64,000 nucleotides of DNA from Candidatus Kuenenia stuttgartensis (lineage in GTDB: Bacteria; Pseudomonadota; Alphaproteobacteria; SMXS01), in the NCBI GenBank assembly GCA_943329845.2, contig CALQFM020000006.1:1-64000 (forward strand), written 5' to 3'. Within the stretch, counting starts at the first letter, position 1. Each line of letters starts with the position of its first letter. The translations under genes and the position numbers were made by a program. Of the stretch, positions 36,427 to 45,497 are shown piece after piece. Under the pieces are notes generated by a model. The model made no database searches and had not been told where the DNA came from. It saw nothing but the letters and a program-made list of their open reading frames with translations.

Positions 36427-37112
36427 GGCGTGCCGTAGACTTCCTTGCGGCGATAGACGAAGTCGTCCCTGCTCTGGAGCGAGCGCAGCTCGGGCGGCAC
36501 ATTCGCGTAGCTGGACGTCGACGGCGGTTCCAGGCGCTCCCAGTCGGTGGTGGCGGTGCGGCGGGCGATCTTCCAGACGCCGTTCCGCTTCTCCATGCGG
36601 TCCATGTATCGGCCGGACACGAACAGGTCCATTTCGGTGTCGTAGGCGTTGGGTCCGGCCTTCGGGTCACCCTTGGCGCGCATCCGGTGATAGGCGGTGA
36701 AGTAGGCCTCCGTATGGGCCACGGTGCCGCCCGGTTGAATCTCGATGAAGATGTTGCCCAGCTGGTGGTGGGTCCGGGTCATGCCTCTCAGCACCCCCAG
36801 GGCATATGCGACGAAGTCGCCCGGCTTACCCGGTTCGGACTTGGCCTTCGGGTCCGAGCTTGGGCCCTTGAAACCGTGATTGTGCTGCGAATCCGGGAAG
36901 AACACCGAGCGCAGCAGCGGCTCGTCCAGGTGATCGATCGCCCGGCAATAGGTCATCATCACTTCGGCGATGGCCTGCTTGTCGAGCAGCTCCTGAACCG
37001 CCTGCGGGCTGGGCACCTCGTCCGCGACGGTTGGCCTGGCGGCGAAGGTTAAGATCGCCAGTGCGATCGCCAGCGCAGCCCGATGCGGCCGCATCGTCGA
37101 AGCTGATGCCAT
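36423..37112 (-). CDS. exported SnoaL/NTF2-like protein
   Basis: A 229-residue protein with a signal peptide (core A-L-A-I-A-L-A-I-L-T-F, likely cleavage after T-V-A) and an NTF2-like domain: L-L-D-K-Q-A-I-A-E-V-M-M-T-Y-C-R-A-I-D and later W-K-I-A-R-R-T. Periplasmic location is unusual for this group, whose other members here (19021, 41805) are cytoplasmic. I start at the ATG at 37112 because it gives a proper signal peptide; the longer frame adds an unrelated lead. The C-terminal 40 residues are variable. Function unknown, though the neighbouring lactonase and reductase suggest the same pathway. Confidence 0.78.
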   Translation of the reverse strand: MASASTMRPHRAALAIALAILTFAARPTVADEVPSPQAVQELLDKQAIAEVMMTYCRAIDHLDEPLLRSVFFPDSQHNHGFKGPSSDPKAKSEPGKPGDFVAYALGVLRGMTRTHHQLGNIFIEIQPGGTVAHTEAYFTAYHRMRAKGDPKAGPNAYDTEMDLFVSGRYMDRMEKRNGVWKIARRTATTDWERLEPPSTSSYANVPPELRSLQSRDDFVYRRKEVYGTP

Positions 37113-37225
37113 CCTGGTGGTTCCCGTTGTGCTGTTTCCCCCCGCAACACTGACGCAAACCGAAAGCCGGGGCCAGCCGATCCGTGCCGTTGACACGGGT
37201 CGCGCGCCGGCGGCACCATCGCGCC

Positions 37226-37402
37226 ATGACCAAGGTCGTCAATCTCCGGCTGGCCCGCAAGGCCAGGGGGCGCAGCGAGGCGGAGGCACAAGCCGCCGCC
37301 AACCGTGCGCAACACGGCCGGACCAAGGCGCAGAAGCATGCGGAAAAGGCCGATCGTGAAAAGCGCGACCGGCTGCTGGACGGCATCAAGCGCGACGACT
37401 GA
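37226..37402 (+). CDS. DUF4169 family small protein
   Basis: A 58-residue, highly charged helical protein. The opening K-V-V-N-L-R-L-A-R-K-A-R-G-R and then A-A-N-R-A-Q-H-G-R-T-K-A-Q-K are the signature of DUF4169, a small alphaproteobacterial family of unknown role. The ATG at 37226 gives the family length; an upstream ATG at 37184 would add an unrelated Arg/His stretch. It is the strongest single pointer in the window to an alphaproteobacterial host. Confidence 0.8.
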   Translation: MTKVVNLRLARKARGRSEAEAQAAANRAQHGRTKAQKHAEKADREKRDRLLDGIKRDD

Positions 37403-37508
37403 CGCGGCCCTGGCCGGGGTGCGAAATCTTCAATTGGACTGACAGTTTAGTTGCCGGTACAACCGGTGTGAGGGCCGGCGGTGGGGCGGGCGCTGGGGGG
37501 CGCGGAAA

Positions 37509-39761
37509 GTGCGGATCGGGCAGATTGTTTTCGGAGCATTGGCGCTGCTCGCGGTGGCGCTCGCCGGCTGCGGCGAGGAGCGGCCCGCCATCGAGAAGGT
37601 CGATGACGCCAAGCATGCCCGCATCGGCGTGATGACCGGCTCGACCGGTGAGGTCTATGCCAAGAACGCCTTTCCCGAAGCCGACATCAAGAGCTTCGAC
37701 GACATCATGGACGCCGTCGCCGCGGTCAAGTCCAGGCAGATCGACGGTATCGTCACCGCCCTGTCGACGGCGATCCAGGTCACCAAGACCAACGCCGAGT
37801 TCCGCTACCTCGAGGAGCGCCTCACCAACGAGAACACCGCCATCGCCGTCCGCAAGGACCAGGTCAAGCTGCTCGAGGACGTCAACCGGATCATCTCCGA
37901 CCTGCGCAACGAGGGCGTCTTCGAGGACATGAAGCGCCGTTGGTTCAAGGACGACCTCAGCCCGTACGACGAACCCGACATCAAGCTTCCCGAGACCGGC
38001 GAGCCTCTGCGCATCGGCGTCGCGGCCACCCGCGAGCCGTTCAGCTTCGTCGACAAGGACGGCAGGGTGACCGGCCACGACGGCGAGCTGGCGCGGCTGA
38101 TCGCGCACCGGCTGAACCGGCCGATCGAGTTCCACGACATGAAGTTCATGGCGCTGATCCCGTCGCTGGCGTCGGGCAAGATCGACATGATCGTCACCGG
38201 CATGACGGCGACCGACGAACGGCGCAAATCCGTGAACTTCACCCAGTCCTATTTCGCCAACGCCCAAGTGCTGCTGACCCGCAAGCCCGGCGCCGCCGCG
38301 TCCGGCCCGGTGGCGGGAGGCGGGCTGGAGCTGCGCTCGCTGGACGACCTGGCCGACAAGCGGCTCGGCGTGATGATGGGCACGGTCTATGACGGCTACG
38401 CGCTGGAGAAGTGGCCAAAGGCCGACATCCAGCATTACCAGTCGTTTCCCGACGTGGTGCTGGCGCTCAACACCGGGAAGGTCGATGCCATCCTGTACGA
38501 TGCCGAGCCGCTGCGCGAAATCCTGCGCGAGCGGCCGGACCTCACCCGGTTCGGGCCGCCGCTTTTCACCCTGCCCATGGGTGTGGGGTTCAGGAAGGGC
38601 AATCCGCTGCGCGGCGAATTCGATGCGTTCCTGACCGAGATCCGCAGCAACGGCGTCTATGACGGCATGACGGTGCGCTGGATCGACCACCGCGAATGGA
38701 CCATGCCCGAAATCAAGGCGGCCACGTCCGACGGCAAGATCGTGCTCGGCACCACGGGCGGCAGCATGCCGTTCTCGGGTGTGCAGGATGGCCAGATGAT
38801 CGGTTTCGACATCGAACTGGCCCGCCGTTTTGCGGCCTTCGAGGGCAAGGAGCTGGAGATCGCGGACATGGAGTTCGGCGCGCTGATTGCCGCCGTCGCC
38901 GCCGGCAAGGTCGACATGATCGCGGCCTCGATCTACATCACCGACGAGCGGAAGCAGCAGATCGACTTCTCCAATCCCTACTTCGCCATGGAAAGCTGGG
39001 CCGCCGTGCGCAAGGCCGACGTGGCCGGCGTCGCTGCCGCCGGCGCCGAGCCGGAGCGGTCTTTCTTCCAGCGGACCGCCGACAGCTTCCAAAGCAACAT
39101 CATCCACGAGAAGCGCTACCTGCTGCTGTGGGAGGGCCTGAAGGTCACGGTTTTGATCTCGATCCTGGCGACGCTGTTCGGCACCGCGCTTGGCGGCGTG
39201 ATCTGCTTCATGCGCATGTCGCGCAGCGTGCTGCTGTCCGTACCGGCGAAGATCTATATATCGCTGCTGCGCGGCATTCCGGTGCTGGTGCTGCTGATGC
39301 TGATTTTCTACGTCGTGTTCGCGTCGGTGAACATCAGCCCGATCCTGGTTGCCGTCATCGCCTTCGGCATGAACTTCGCCGCCTACGGGGCCGAGATCTA
39401 CCGCAGCGGCATCGAGAGCGTCGACAGGGGCCAGTCCGAGGCCGGTGTCGCCATGGGCTTCACCAAGGTGCAGGCGTTCATCCACATCGTGTTGCCGCAG
39501 ACCGTCCGGCGCATCCTGCCGGTCTACAAGGGCGAGGTCATCTCCATGGTGAAGATGACCTCCATCGTCGGCTACATCGCGGTGCAGGACCTGACCAAGG
39601 CCAGCGACATCATCCGCAGCCGGACCTTCGACGCGTTCTTCCCGCTGATCATGGTGGCGATACTCTACTTCCTGATCTCCTGGGTGCTGATCCAGTCGCT
39701 GGGCTACCTGGAGCGCAAGACCGATCCCAAATACACGCGCCGGAAGGCAGGTGCCGCATGA
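37509..39761 (+). CDS. fused amino-acid ABC transporter: permuted binding domains plus permease
   Basis: A 750-residue lipoprotein fusion for uptake of a polar amino acid or similar solute. The signal ends at L-A-G-C, so Cys21 should be acylated. Three bacterial type-3 binding modules follow. The first (about 37-147) matches only the second lobe and C-terminal tail. The second (about 167-397) is a full domain starting L-R-I-G-V and ending with the R-W-I-D tail. The third (about 408-505) matches only the first lobe ([22 protein letters not shown]). The permease part (about 540-740) has the loop E[21 protein letters not shown] typical of HisMQ/GlnP. The next gene encodes the ATPase, overlapping by ATGA. 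Confidence 0.9.
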   Translation: MRIGQIVFGALALLAVALAGCGEERPAIEKVDDAKHARIGVMTGSTGEVYAKNAFPEADIKSFDDIMDAVAAVKSRQIDGIVTALSTAIQVTKTNAEFRYLEERLTNENTAIAVRKDQVKLLEDVNRIISDLRNEGVFEDMKRRWFKDDLSPYDEPDIKLPETGEPLRIGVAATREPFSFVDKDGRVTGHDGELARLIAHRLNRPIEFHDMKFMALIPSLASGKIDMIVTGMTATDERRKSVNFTQSYFANAQVLLTRKPGAAASGPVAGGGLELRSLDDLADKRLGVMMGTVYDGYALEKWPKADIQHYQSFPDVVLALNTGKVDAILYDAEPLREILRERPDLTRFGPPLFTLPMGVGFRKGNPLRGEFDAFLTEIRSNGVYDGMTVRWIDHREWTMPEIKAATSDGKIVLGTTGGSMPFSGVQDGQMIGFDIELARRFAAFEGKELEIADMEFGALIAAVAAGKVDMIAASIYITDERKQQIDFSNPYFAMESWAAVRKADVAGVAAAGAEPERSFFQRTADSFQSNIIHEKRYLLLWEGLKVTVLISILATLFGTALGGVICFMRMSRSVLLSVPAKIYISLLRGIPVLVLLMLIFYVVFASVNISPILVAVIAFGMNFAAYGAEIYRSGIESVDRGQSEAGVAMGFTKVQAFIHIVLPQTVRRILPVYKGEVISMVKMTSIVGYIAVQDLTKASDIIRSRTFDAFFPLIMVAILYFLISWVLIQSLGYLERKTDPKYTRRKAGAA

Positions 39762-40849
39762 TCCGCGTCGAACACCTGTCGAAACGCTTCGGCGACCTGG
39801 TCGTTCTCGCCGACATCAATGTGGAGATCGCCAAGGGCGAGGTGGTCTCGGTCATCGGGCCGTCCGGCACCGGCAAGAGCACCTTCCTGCGTTGCCTGAA
39901 CCTGCTGGATCAGCCCAGCGGCGGCGCCATATGGATCGACGACGAGGATATCCTGGCGCCGAAGGCCAACGTCGCCGGGGTGCGCCAGAAGATGAACATG
40001 GTGTTCCAGCAGTTCAACCTGTTCGCTCACCTGTCGGTGCTCGACAATTTGACGCTGGCGCCGGTCAAGCTGAAGGGCGAGGACAAGAATGCGGCCGAAC
40101 GCCGGGCGCTCGACCTGCTGCGGCTCGTCGGCCTGGGCGAGAAGGCATACGCCTTCCCCGACGAGCTTTCCGGCGGCCAGAAGCAGCGCGTCGCCATCGC
40201 CCGCTGCCTGGCCATGGAGCCGGAAGTCATCCTGTTCGACGAGCCCACCTCGGCGCTCGATCCCACCATGGTCTCCGAGGTGCTGTCGGTGATCCGGCGC
40301 CTTGCCAAGGAAGGCATGACCATGGTGATCGTCACCCACGAGATGGATTTCGCCCGGGACGTGTCGAACCGGGTGTTCTACATGGACGAGGGGCTGATCT
40401 ACGAGCAGGGACCGCCGTCGCAGATATTCGACAATCCTCAGCGCGAGAAGACCTCGGCGTTCATCAACCGCATCCGCAGCTATGCGTCCGAGATCACGTC
40501 GCCTGACTTCGACCTTTATGCACTCAACGCCGAAATCGAGGCATTCTGCGAGAAGCACCTCGTGCCCCGCGAGGCGCGGGGGAACCTCATGCTGCTGGTC
40601 GAGGAGGTGCTGCAGCTCCACAAGCCGTGGCTCAAGCAAGGCACGCTCGACCTGACGGTCTCCTATTCGGAGAAGAACGGCCAACTCGAACTGGACTGCG
40701 AATGCAGCGGTGACGCCGGCAACCAGCTCAACCCCGACGAAGGCGAGGATGGTCTCGAGGCCATGATCATCCAGGCGCAGTGCGAGCGGATCGACTACCG
40801 GCTGGTGGACGGCAGGAGCCGGCTGGAATTTCTCGTGAAGAAGGACTGA
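39758..40849 (+). CDS. amino-acid ABC transporter ATPase with extra C-terminal domain
   Basis: A 363-residue protein. Residues 1-245 are a standard polar-amino-acid ATPase: Walker [10 protein letters not shown] at about 34-42, Q-loop V-F-Q-Q-F-N-L-F, signature L-S-G-G-Q-K-Q-R, Walker B V-I-L-F-D-E-P and the switch His in V-T-H-E-M. Normal members end near 245. Here about 115 residues follow, and their pattern resembles the ATP-binding fold of anti-sigma kinases: L-L-V-E-E-V-L-Q-L, then [12 protein letters not shown], then G-L-E-A-M-I-I-Q-A. The N-box Asn is not seen, so ATP binding by this part is doubtful. It forms a two-gene operon with the fused permease. Confidence 0.92.
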   Translation: MIRVEHLSKRFGDLVVLADINVEIAKGEVVSVIGPSGTGKSTFLRCLNLLDQPSGGAIWIDDEDILAPKANVAGVRQKMNMVFQQFNLFAHLSVLDNLTLAPVKLKGEDKNAAERRALDLLRLVGLGEKAYAFPDELSGGQKQRVAIARCLAMEPEVILFDEPTSALDPTMVSEVLSVIRRLAKEGMTMVIVTHEMDFARDVSNRVFYMDEGLIYEQGPPSQIFDNPQREKTSAFINRIRSYASEITSPDFDLYALNAEIEAFCEKHLVPREARGNLMLLVEEVLQLHKPWLKQGTLDLTVSYSEKNGQLELDCECSGDAGNQLNPDEGEDGLEAMIIQAQCERIDYRLVDGRSRLEFLVKKD

Positions 40850-40941
40850 GTTAGCCGCCGGATTGTCGTGGTGCGACCTCGATTTTGGTCAATTAACGTG
40901 CAGCGGCGGCCTCGCGGCGCAGTCCCGCCCGACTGGATGGT

Positions 40942-41805
40942 TCATCCCTTTTCCCAGCCCAGCACCGTTCGCACGGTGCGGCCCATGAGCCAGCTCTTCT
41001 CGTCGGCGCTGAGGTCCGGGCTGTCGCGGATGTAGTGCACTAGTTCGCCCCAGGTCTCGCCGGTCTGGTTGCCGCCGTGGTCGCTGGCCCACATGACCCG
41101 GTTGGCGCCGAAGGCGTCGATCGCCCGGCGCAGATAGGGCCGCAGACCGATGGACGGGTAGTCGCGCATGCCGAACATGCCCTGGGCGTGGCTCCATTTC
41201 AGCGCCACGTTGGGATGAACCGCCAGCTTCAGCACCTCGTCGAAATACGCGACGTCCGGGCCGCTGTGCTGCTGGTCCGGCGTCGCCGCGTCGAGGAAGC
41301 TGATGTTCGCCTCCATGGGCATGCCGCAATGGTCGACGATGAACTGGAGCCGGGGGAACTGCGCCAGATAGCGCGGCATCAGCTCCACATGTCCGGCGAT
41401 GAACAGGAATACGGGCATCCCGATCCGCTCGGCCAGCGTGAAAATCGGGTCGTAGGCGCCGGACGCGAATGCCTCCAGCTCCGCGGCGGTCAGCGCCGGC
41501 AGCATGCGGATGGCGCGGCAATGGGGGGCATCCTTCGCCATGCGCACGAGGCTTTCCGCCTCCGGGTCGAGCCGGTCGATGCGCAGCACATAGGAAAACC
41601 GGTCGGGATGCAGCCAGGCCGCAAGTTCGGCGGTGGGGCTGGTCACCCGGTAGGCGCCGTTCGGCAGGGTACAGCCGGGCCCCCAATTGTCGAGGCCCCA
41701 GAACTCGTCGGCCAGCACCGCGTCAACGCCCACCGCGTCCATGGCGGCGAGCGTCTTGTCGATGCCGCCTGGGCCGAAATGAATCTGCGAGTCCACGATC
41801 TCCAT
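40942..41805 (-). CDS. amidohydrolase family protein (amidohydro-rel, ACMSD-like)
   Basis: A 287-residue metal-dependent hydrolase or decarboxylase with a TIM barrel. It starts M-E-I-V-D-S-Q-I-H-F-G, where only one His of the usual H-x-H remains. I-V-D-H-C-G-M-P supplies a later metal His and W-A-S-D-H-G-G the catalytic Asp. Many such proteins act late in aromatic degradation as decarboxylases or lactone hydrolases. It is the last gene of the minus-strand Rieske operon, and its ATG overlaps the stop of the SnoaL-like gene (TGATG). Confidence 0.87.
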   Translation of the reverse strand: MEIVDSQIHFGPGGIDKTLAAMDAVGVDAVLADEFWGLDNWGPGCTLPNGAYRVTSPTAELAAWLHPDRFSYVLRIDRLDPEAESLVRMAKDAPHCRAIRMLPALTAAELEAFASGAYDPIFTLAERIGMPVFLFIAGHVELMPRYLAQFPRLQFIVDHCGMPMEANISFLDAATPDQQHSGPDVAYFDEVLKLAVHPNVALKWSHAQGMFGMRDYPSIGLRPYLRRAIDAFGANRVMWASDHGGNQTGETWGELVHYIRDSPDLSADEKSWLMGRTVRTVLGWEKG

Positions 41806-42368
41806 CAGCGCCCCAACAGCTTCGAGACGACAGCGAAGGACGGGTCGGAGTCGTCCCATTTGCCCAGCGCCTGGGACGGGCTGCGCGACAGGCCGCCATC
41901 GGTGTAGGGCAGGTCCTGGATCCAGTCGTAGAGCCCGGTGCGCCAGGCGATGCGCCAGCCCGGTCCGCGTTTCTCGAACCGGTCGATGTAGCGGCCGCCG
42001 ACCATGGAGACGTAACGCTCGCCGGGGCGGGCGTAGTAGAGGCCGTTGGTGTTCAGGCCGGGCGGATAGTCCGCCGGCACCACGTGATAGCCAATCAGGT
42101 AGGTCTCGACCCGGGCGCTGTCGCCGTCCAGGTTGATCAGGATATTGGAGACCGTGTGGTGGCACGGGCCCAGCGGATCGACGATGGACCGGGCCGCCTT
42201 GACGAAATCCCGCCAGTCGCCGCCGATGTCGCCGAAGCCGTAGCGGGCATCATCGTGGAACACATGGTCCATCAGTTCCCAGCGCCGCCGGTCTAGGGCG
42301 TGGCAGTAGAGGTTGATGATCCGTGTGATGTCGGATTCGGCCTCGAGGCGGGCGATGGTTTCCATCAC
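41805..42368 (-). CDS. SnoaL/NTF2-like protein
   Basis: A 187-residue cytoplasmic protein with the NTF2-like pattern: D-I-T-R-I-I-N-L-Y-C-H-A-L-D-R-R-R-W-E-L, then H-T-V-S-N-I-L-I-N-L-D-G-D and G-R-Y-I-D-R-F-E-K-R-G-P-G-W-R-I. A C-terminal tail of about 30 residues follows. It lies third in the Rieske operon, 4 bp after the SDR and overlapping the amidohydrolase by one base, which makes co-translation likely. Small proteins of this fold can resemble the beta subunit of ring-hydroxylating dioxygenases, but position and size here do not prove that. Confidence 0.85.
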   Translation of the reverse strand: MMETIARLEAESDITRIINLYCHALDRRRWELMDHVFHDDARYGFGDIGGDWRDFVKAARSIVDPLGPCHHTVSNILINLDGDSARVETYLIGYHVVPADYPPGLNTNGLYYARPGERYVSMVGGRYIDRFEKRGPGWRIAWRTGLYDWIQDLPYTDGGLSRSPSQALGKWDDSDPSFAVVSKLLGR

Positions 42369-42372
42369 CAGG

Positions 42373-43065
42373 TCACCACGGGTGCTCGTCGCCGGTCCAT
42401 TTCAGCCATTTGCCGTTGTCCGCCGGGGTCAGACCGATGATCAGCTTGAGCACATCGGCGGCTGCGTCGGGCGGATCCAGGTCGGCGACCGCCCCGGCCA
42501 TTTCGGTGCGGATCCAGCCTGGATGGACCAGGGTCACGGTCACGCCCTGGTCCTTCAGCTCCTGCGCCAGGCCGGTCATCAGCCGGTTCAGTCCGGCCTT
42601 GGCGCTGGCATAGGAATAGCCGATCACATGGTCGTAGGCCGCCGCCGCCGTCTGGCTGGTCATGGTCGCGATGGTCTTGCGCCGGCTCGCCAGCACGTTG
42701 GGCAGGAACGCCTGGCAGACGCGGAACGGTCCCATGGCCATGATGTTGAACTCGTACGCCCAGTTGTCGTAGTCCATGTTCTGGAAGGTCTGGGTGTCGA
42801 GGCCGCCCCACACGCCGGCATTGTTGATCAGGATGTCGATGGGCTTGCCCGCCAGTTCAGCGGCGCAGGCTTTCACCGACTCCCCGTCGCCCACGTCCAT
42901 GCGGTGGACGGTGACCTTGCCGCCCGACGCGGCGGCCACCTTGGTCAGCGCGTCGGCCTTCTCGGGATTGCGGGTGGTGGCGTAGACGCGATGTCCTGCC
43001 TCGCCGGCCTGTTTCGCCAGCTCGTAGCCCAGCCCGCGGGCCGCGCCCGTGATCAGAATGTCCAT
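42373..43065 (-). CDS. classical SDR oxidoreductase
   Basis: A 230-residue NAD(P)-dependent dehydrogenase. It has cofactor motif T-G-A-A-R-G-L-G, the N-N-A-G step in I-N-N-A-G-V-W, and the catalytic pair in Y-A-S-A-K. An Arg after strand two (A-T-T-R-N) suggests NADP. The ending G-K-W-L-K-W-T-G replaces the usual D-G-G finish. It is second in the operon, 31 bp after the Rieske gene, and probably oxidises or reduces the product of that oxygenase. Confidence 0.92.
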   Translation of the reverse strand: MDILITGAARGLGYELAKQAGEAGHRVYATTRNPEKADALTKVAAASGGKVTVHRMDVGDGESVKACAAELAGKPIDILINNAGVWGGLDTQTFQNMDYDNWAYEFNIMAMGPFRVCQAFLPNVLASRRKTIATMTSQTAAAAYDHVIGYSYASAKAGLNRLMTGLAQELKDQGVTVTLVHPGWIRTEMAGAVADLDPPDAAADVLKLIIGLTPADNGKWLKWTGDEHPW

Positions 43066-43096
43066 GATGTCTCCCCGTGGTCGTCGCGGGCTCGGT

Positions 43097-44479
43097 TCAG
43101 CGGCCCAGATATTTCTCGAGCGTCCGGTGCATGTGCCGGATGCGGATTTCCTGGTAGTTGGCCAGCGTAGCGCCCCGACGCCCGCTGGTCATGGCGCCTT
43201 CCTGCGCCGCCTCCATGTTGCCGGTGTCCTGGTCGTAGATGTGGCCGATATAGGGGTCCATGCCCGGGACCGTCTCGTAGGAGACCTCCGACCTGATGCG
43301 CACCGGCACGGCGGTTTCGAATGGTTCGCCGTTGCGCGGCTTCGGCTTCAGGATGATCAGGTCGAACAGGGACTTGTCGTGCTGCATGCCCAGCGGCCGG
43401 AAGCGGTAGACGATGGGAAACGACACGCCCGAGAAGAACTGCTGGTTCGGGAACACGAAATAGGCGATCGAATCGACAATCTCGCTGTCGCAGACGCTGG
43501 ACAGGTCGGTGCCGCCCTGCGCAGCGACCATGTCGCGGTAATACTGGGCCATCACCTTGCGCGCCGTGCCGCCTTCCGGCACCAGCAGCTTGCTGTCCAC
43601 GTCCGACCGGTCGCCGATCAGGAAGCAGTCGAGAATCTCCTGCTCGGAAATCGGTTCCTCGAGGAAGGCGCTGGGCGAGCCGGCGACGTTGATCAACCGG
43701 TTCACATTGTCGCCGTAGAAGTCGTACTGGGTGTTGGCGTCGCCGCTCGCGCGCATCAGCTGGCTGTGGGTCTCCATGACATGATAGGCCTCGAGGAACG
43801 CTTCCGAGGCGATCTTCCAGTTGCAGTTCAGTTCCTTCTGCACATGCATGGCCACGTAGCGGTCCTCGAACACGGCGCTGTCGATGTGTTCGGGCAGCGG
43901 ATGCATGTAGTCGCGCAGTGGCGGCGCGTCCGGATCAAGGTTGACGAACACGAACCCGCCCCAGGTGTCGACCCGCACCTGACCGAGCCCGAATTCGGCA
44001 GGATCCACATGCGGGAAGTCCCATTCGCAGGGGAACGAGGCGAGGTTGCCTTCCAGGTCCCAGGTCCAGCCGTGATAGGGGCAGCGGATCTGGCTGCCGC
44101 TGCCCTCGCTGTAGGACGGCTTCAGCTTGGTGCCGCGGTGGGTGCAGGCGTTGCGGAAGGCCTTGATGGCGCCGGTGTCGGTGCGCTGCACGATCACCGA
44201 GTATGGGCCGAAATCATAGACGATGTAGTCGCCCGGCTCGGGGATGTGCTCCTCGCGGCAGGCCCATTGCCACACTTTCGGCCACAGCAGCTTCAGTTCC
44301 TGCTGGAAATAGTCGGCTGAGGTGTAGCGCTCGAAGGGGATGTCGTCGTCGCCCAGGAATTCGTAGGATTCGGTCGTCAGGTACGGGGGCGCCGTGCGGC
44401 TGTCCTGGCGCAGCAGATCCTGCACGCTGATGCCGGGGCACCGCGCCTTGCCTGGCTTCAGATCGGTCATACGGTTCAT
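43097..44479 (-). CDS. Rieske ring-hydroxylating oxygenase, alpha subunit (first copy)
   Basis: A 460-residue oxygenase. The Rieske 2Fe-2S site is C-T-H-R-G with C-P-Y-H-G-W-T-W 17 residues on. The mononuclear iron ligands lie in E-A-Y-H-V-M-E-T-H (two His), with Glu at the position that is Asp in naphthalene dioxygenase. The start is the ATG at 44479. It heads a four-gene operon (Rieske, SDR, SnoaL-like, amidohydrolase). No beta subunit, ferredoxin or reductase gene lies near, so electron donors must be shared. The protein closely resembles the second Rieske protein at 54254: both have L-G-D-x-D-I-P-F-E-R-Y-T-S and W-A-C-R-E-E-H-I-P-E-P-G-D-Y. The promoter carries the TetR-type palindrome. 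Confidence 0.94.
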   Translation of the reverse strand: MNRMTDLKPGKARCPGISVQDLLRQDSRTAPPYLTTESYEFLGDDDIPFERYTSADYFQQELKLLWPKVWQWACREEHIPEPGDYIVYDFGPYSVIVQRTDTGAIKAFRNACTHRGTKLKPSYSEGSGSQIRCPYHGWTWDLEGNLASFPCEWDFPHVDPAEFGLGQVRVDTWGGFVFVNLDPDAPPLRDYMHPLPEHIDSAVFEDRYVAMHVQKELNCNWKIASEAFLEAYHVMETHSQLMRASGDANTQYDFYGDNVNRLINVAGSPSAFLEEPISEQEILDCFLIGDRSDVDSKLLVPEGGTARKVMAQYYRDMVAAQGGTDLSSVCDSEIVDSIAYFVFPNQQFFSGVSFPIVYRFRPLGMQHDKSLFDLIILKPKPRNGEPFETAVPVRIRSEVSYETVPGMDPYIGHIYDQDTGNMEAAQEGAMTSGRRGATLANYQEIRIRHMHRTLEKYLGR

Positions 44480-44513
44480 GTCTGCCGGTCTCCCAACTCC
44501 CCAAGACCCTTTG

Positions 44514-44550
44514 TTATTCAACAGTCGTGTAATATAAGACGGATTGTCAA
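44514..44550 (-). promoter_or_regulatory. TetR-type operator and -35-like box of the Rieske operon
   Basis: Read on the minus strand: TTGACA (44550-44545), 12 bases, then TTACACG-ACTGT-TGAATAA (44532-44514). The right half and the central ACTGT are the same as in the operator before the SDR gene at 45498, apart from one base. The left half is degenerate. The distance from TTGACA to the dyad (18 bases start to start) equals that at 45437. Confidence 0.6.
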
Positions 44551-44674
44551 CCCTGATCGCGGAACGGCCGCTGCATTGCCCGTCCCGGAGCCTGGCCCCG
44601 TCCGATGGCAATCATAACAGGCATGACCCGGAAAGGCATGGGATTGAGCCGGCGCAACGCACCACCGTGCAAAT

Positions 44675-44695
44675 CCTTGTTCAATTATGACAAGG
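44675..44695 (+). promoter_or_regulatory. candidate autoregulatory operator of the tetR-like gene
   Basis: CCTTGT and ACAAGG pair across 9 bases, 48 bp before the regulator start. Inside is the half-site TTGTTCA (44677-44683) shared with the other operators; the second half reads TGACAA, one A short of TGAACAA. This fits autoregulation with weaker binding. Confidence 0.42.
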
Positions 44696-44743
44696 AATCG
44701 GTGACAAGATGACCAATAAGAGAATTCTGGAGGAACCAGTCGC

Positions 44744-45391
44744 ATGCCCATAGTCGTCGATCACGATGAGCGCCGGCATTACATTGCCCGCGTCGTGGAG
44801 CGCGTGATCGCCAAGCAGGGGATGGATGCCGTCACGATCCGGAACGTGGCGCGCGAGGCCGGCTTCCGGTCGACGCTGATCTCGCATTACTTCAAGGACA
44901 AGAAGGACATGCTGACCTTCACCCTGGACTCCATCCGGTCCCGGGCGGCGATCCGTGTCGACAAGGAGTTCCTGGACAAGCACGACCTGGCGGCCTGCCT
45001 GGAAACACTGCTCGCCACCAACGAGGACGAGTTGTCCGACTGGCAGGCGTGGTTCGGGTTCTGGGAGAAGGCGACCTTCGATCCCGAGCTCTCCGCCGTG
45101 CGGCTCGGCGTGGTCGAGGCCACCCACAATACCATCCGGCACCTGCTGGAACGGGCCAGAGACACGGGAGAACTGCCGAAGACGCTCGATTGCGAATTCC
45201 ATGCCCGCCGCCTGCAGATCATCATGAACGGCCTGGCCGCCCATGTGGTGATGAAGCCGAGCGACTGGCCGGCCGACGCGCAGCGCGGGCTGCTGAAGGT
45301 CGAGATCGAGTTCATGAAGAAGATGCCCAAGCCGCCGCCGGGCACCACGCTGCCCGACTTCCACGTACCGGCGTTCGCCTACACCCGCTGA
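44744..45391 (+). CDS. TetR/AcrR family transcriptional regulator
   Basis: A 215-residue DNA-binding protein. The N-terminal helix-turn-helix (about residues 12-56) reads V-I-A-K-Q-G-M-D-A-V-T-I-R-N-V-A-R-E-A-G, then the recognition helix with H-Y-F-K-D-K-K-D. The C-terminal part, with W-Q-A-W-F-G-F-W-E-K-A, resembles the ligand domain of BetI-like members. It probably represses the Rieske operon, the SDR and the TonB receptor through the palindrome TTRTTCA-N5-TGAACAA and is released by a pathway compound. The ATG at 44744 follows GGAGGAA. No other regulator gene lies in cluster C. Confidence 0.9.
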   Translation: MPIVVDHDERRHYIARVVERVIAKQGMDAVTIRNVAREAGFRSTLISHYFKDKKDMLTFTLDSIRSRAAIRVDKEFLDKHDLAACLETLLATNEDELSDWQAWFGFWEKATFDPELSAVRLGVVEATHNTIRHLLERARDTGELPKTLDCEFHARRLQIIMNGLAAHVVMKPSDWPADAQRGLLKVEIEFMKKMPKPPPGTTLPDFHVPAFAYTR

Positions 45392-45436
45392 TCCCGCCGA
45401 TCGCCGCCCGTCGAGGCGAAGGGGCCCAAATTCCCG

Positions 45437-45473
45437 TTGACAGCGTTTTGAGTGTTATTCAACTGTTGAACAA
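45437..45473 (+). promoter_or_regulatory. TetR-type operator and -35-like box of the SDR gene
   Basis: TTGACA at 45437-45442 is followed at 45455-45473 by the dyad TTATTCA-ACTGT-TGAACAA, whose core TTCAACTGTTGAA (45458-45470) is a perfect palindrome. Outer CGTTTTG (45444) and CAAAACG (45474) add a second pair. It lies 24 bp before the SDR start and overlaps the expected promoter, as repressor sites do. Confidence 0.65.
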
Positions 45474-45497
45474 CAAAACGCTGAAATGGGGAATTCG

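Larger units (their letters stand above)
44480..44743. other. divergent regulatory region between Rieske operon and tetR-like gene
   Basis: The 264 bp between the two starts contain no gene. They hold the Rieske promoter (TTGACA on the minus strand at 44545-44550, palindrome at 44514-44532) and, nearer the regulator, a dyad at 44675-44695. The sequence between about 44555 and 44670 is GC-rich and without recognisable signals. Confidence 0.6.

Noticed and set aside
41805-42368. SnoaL-like protein as the beta subunit of the Rieske oxygenase
   Set aside because: Beta subunits share the fold, but this gene is separated from the alpha gene by an SDR, and its paralogues in the window are not linked to oxygenases. 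The alpha sequences look like the alpha-only type.
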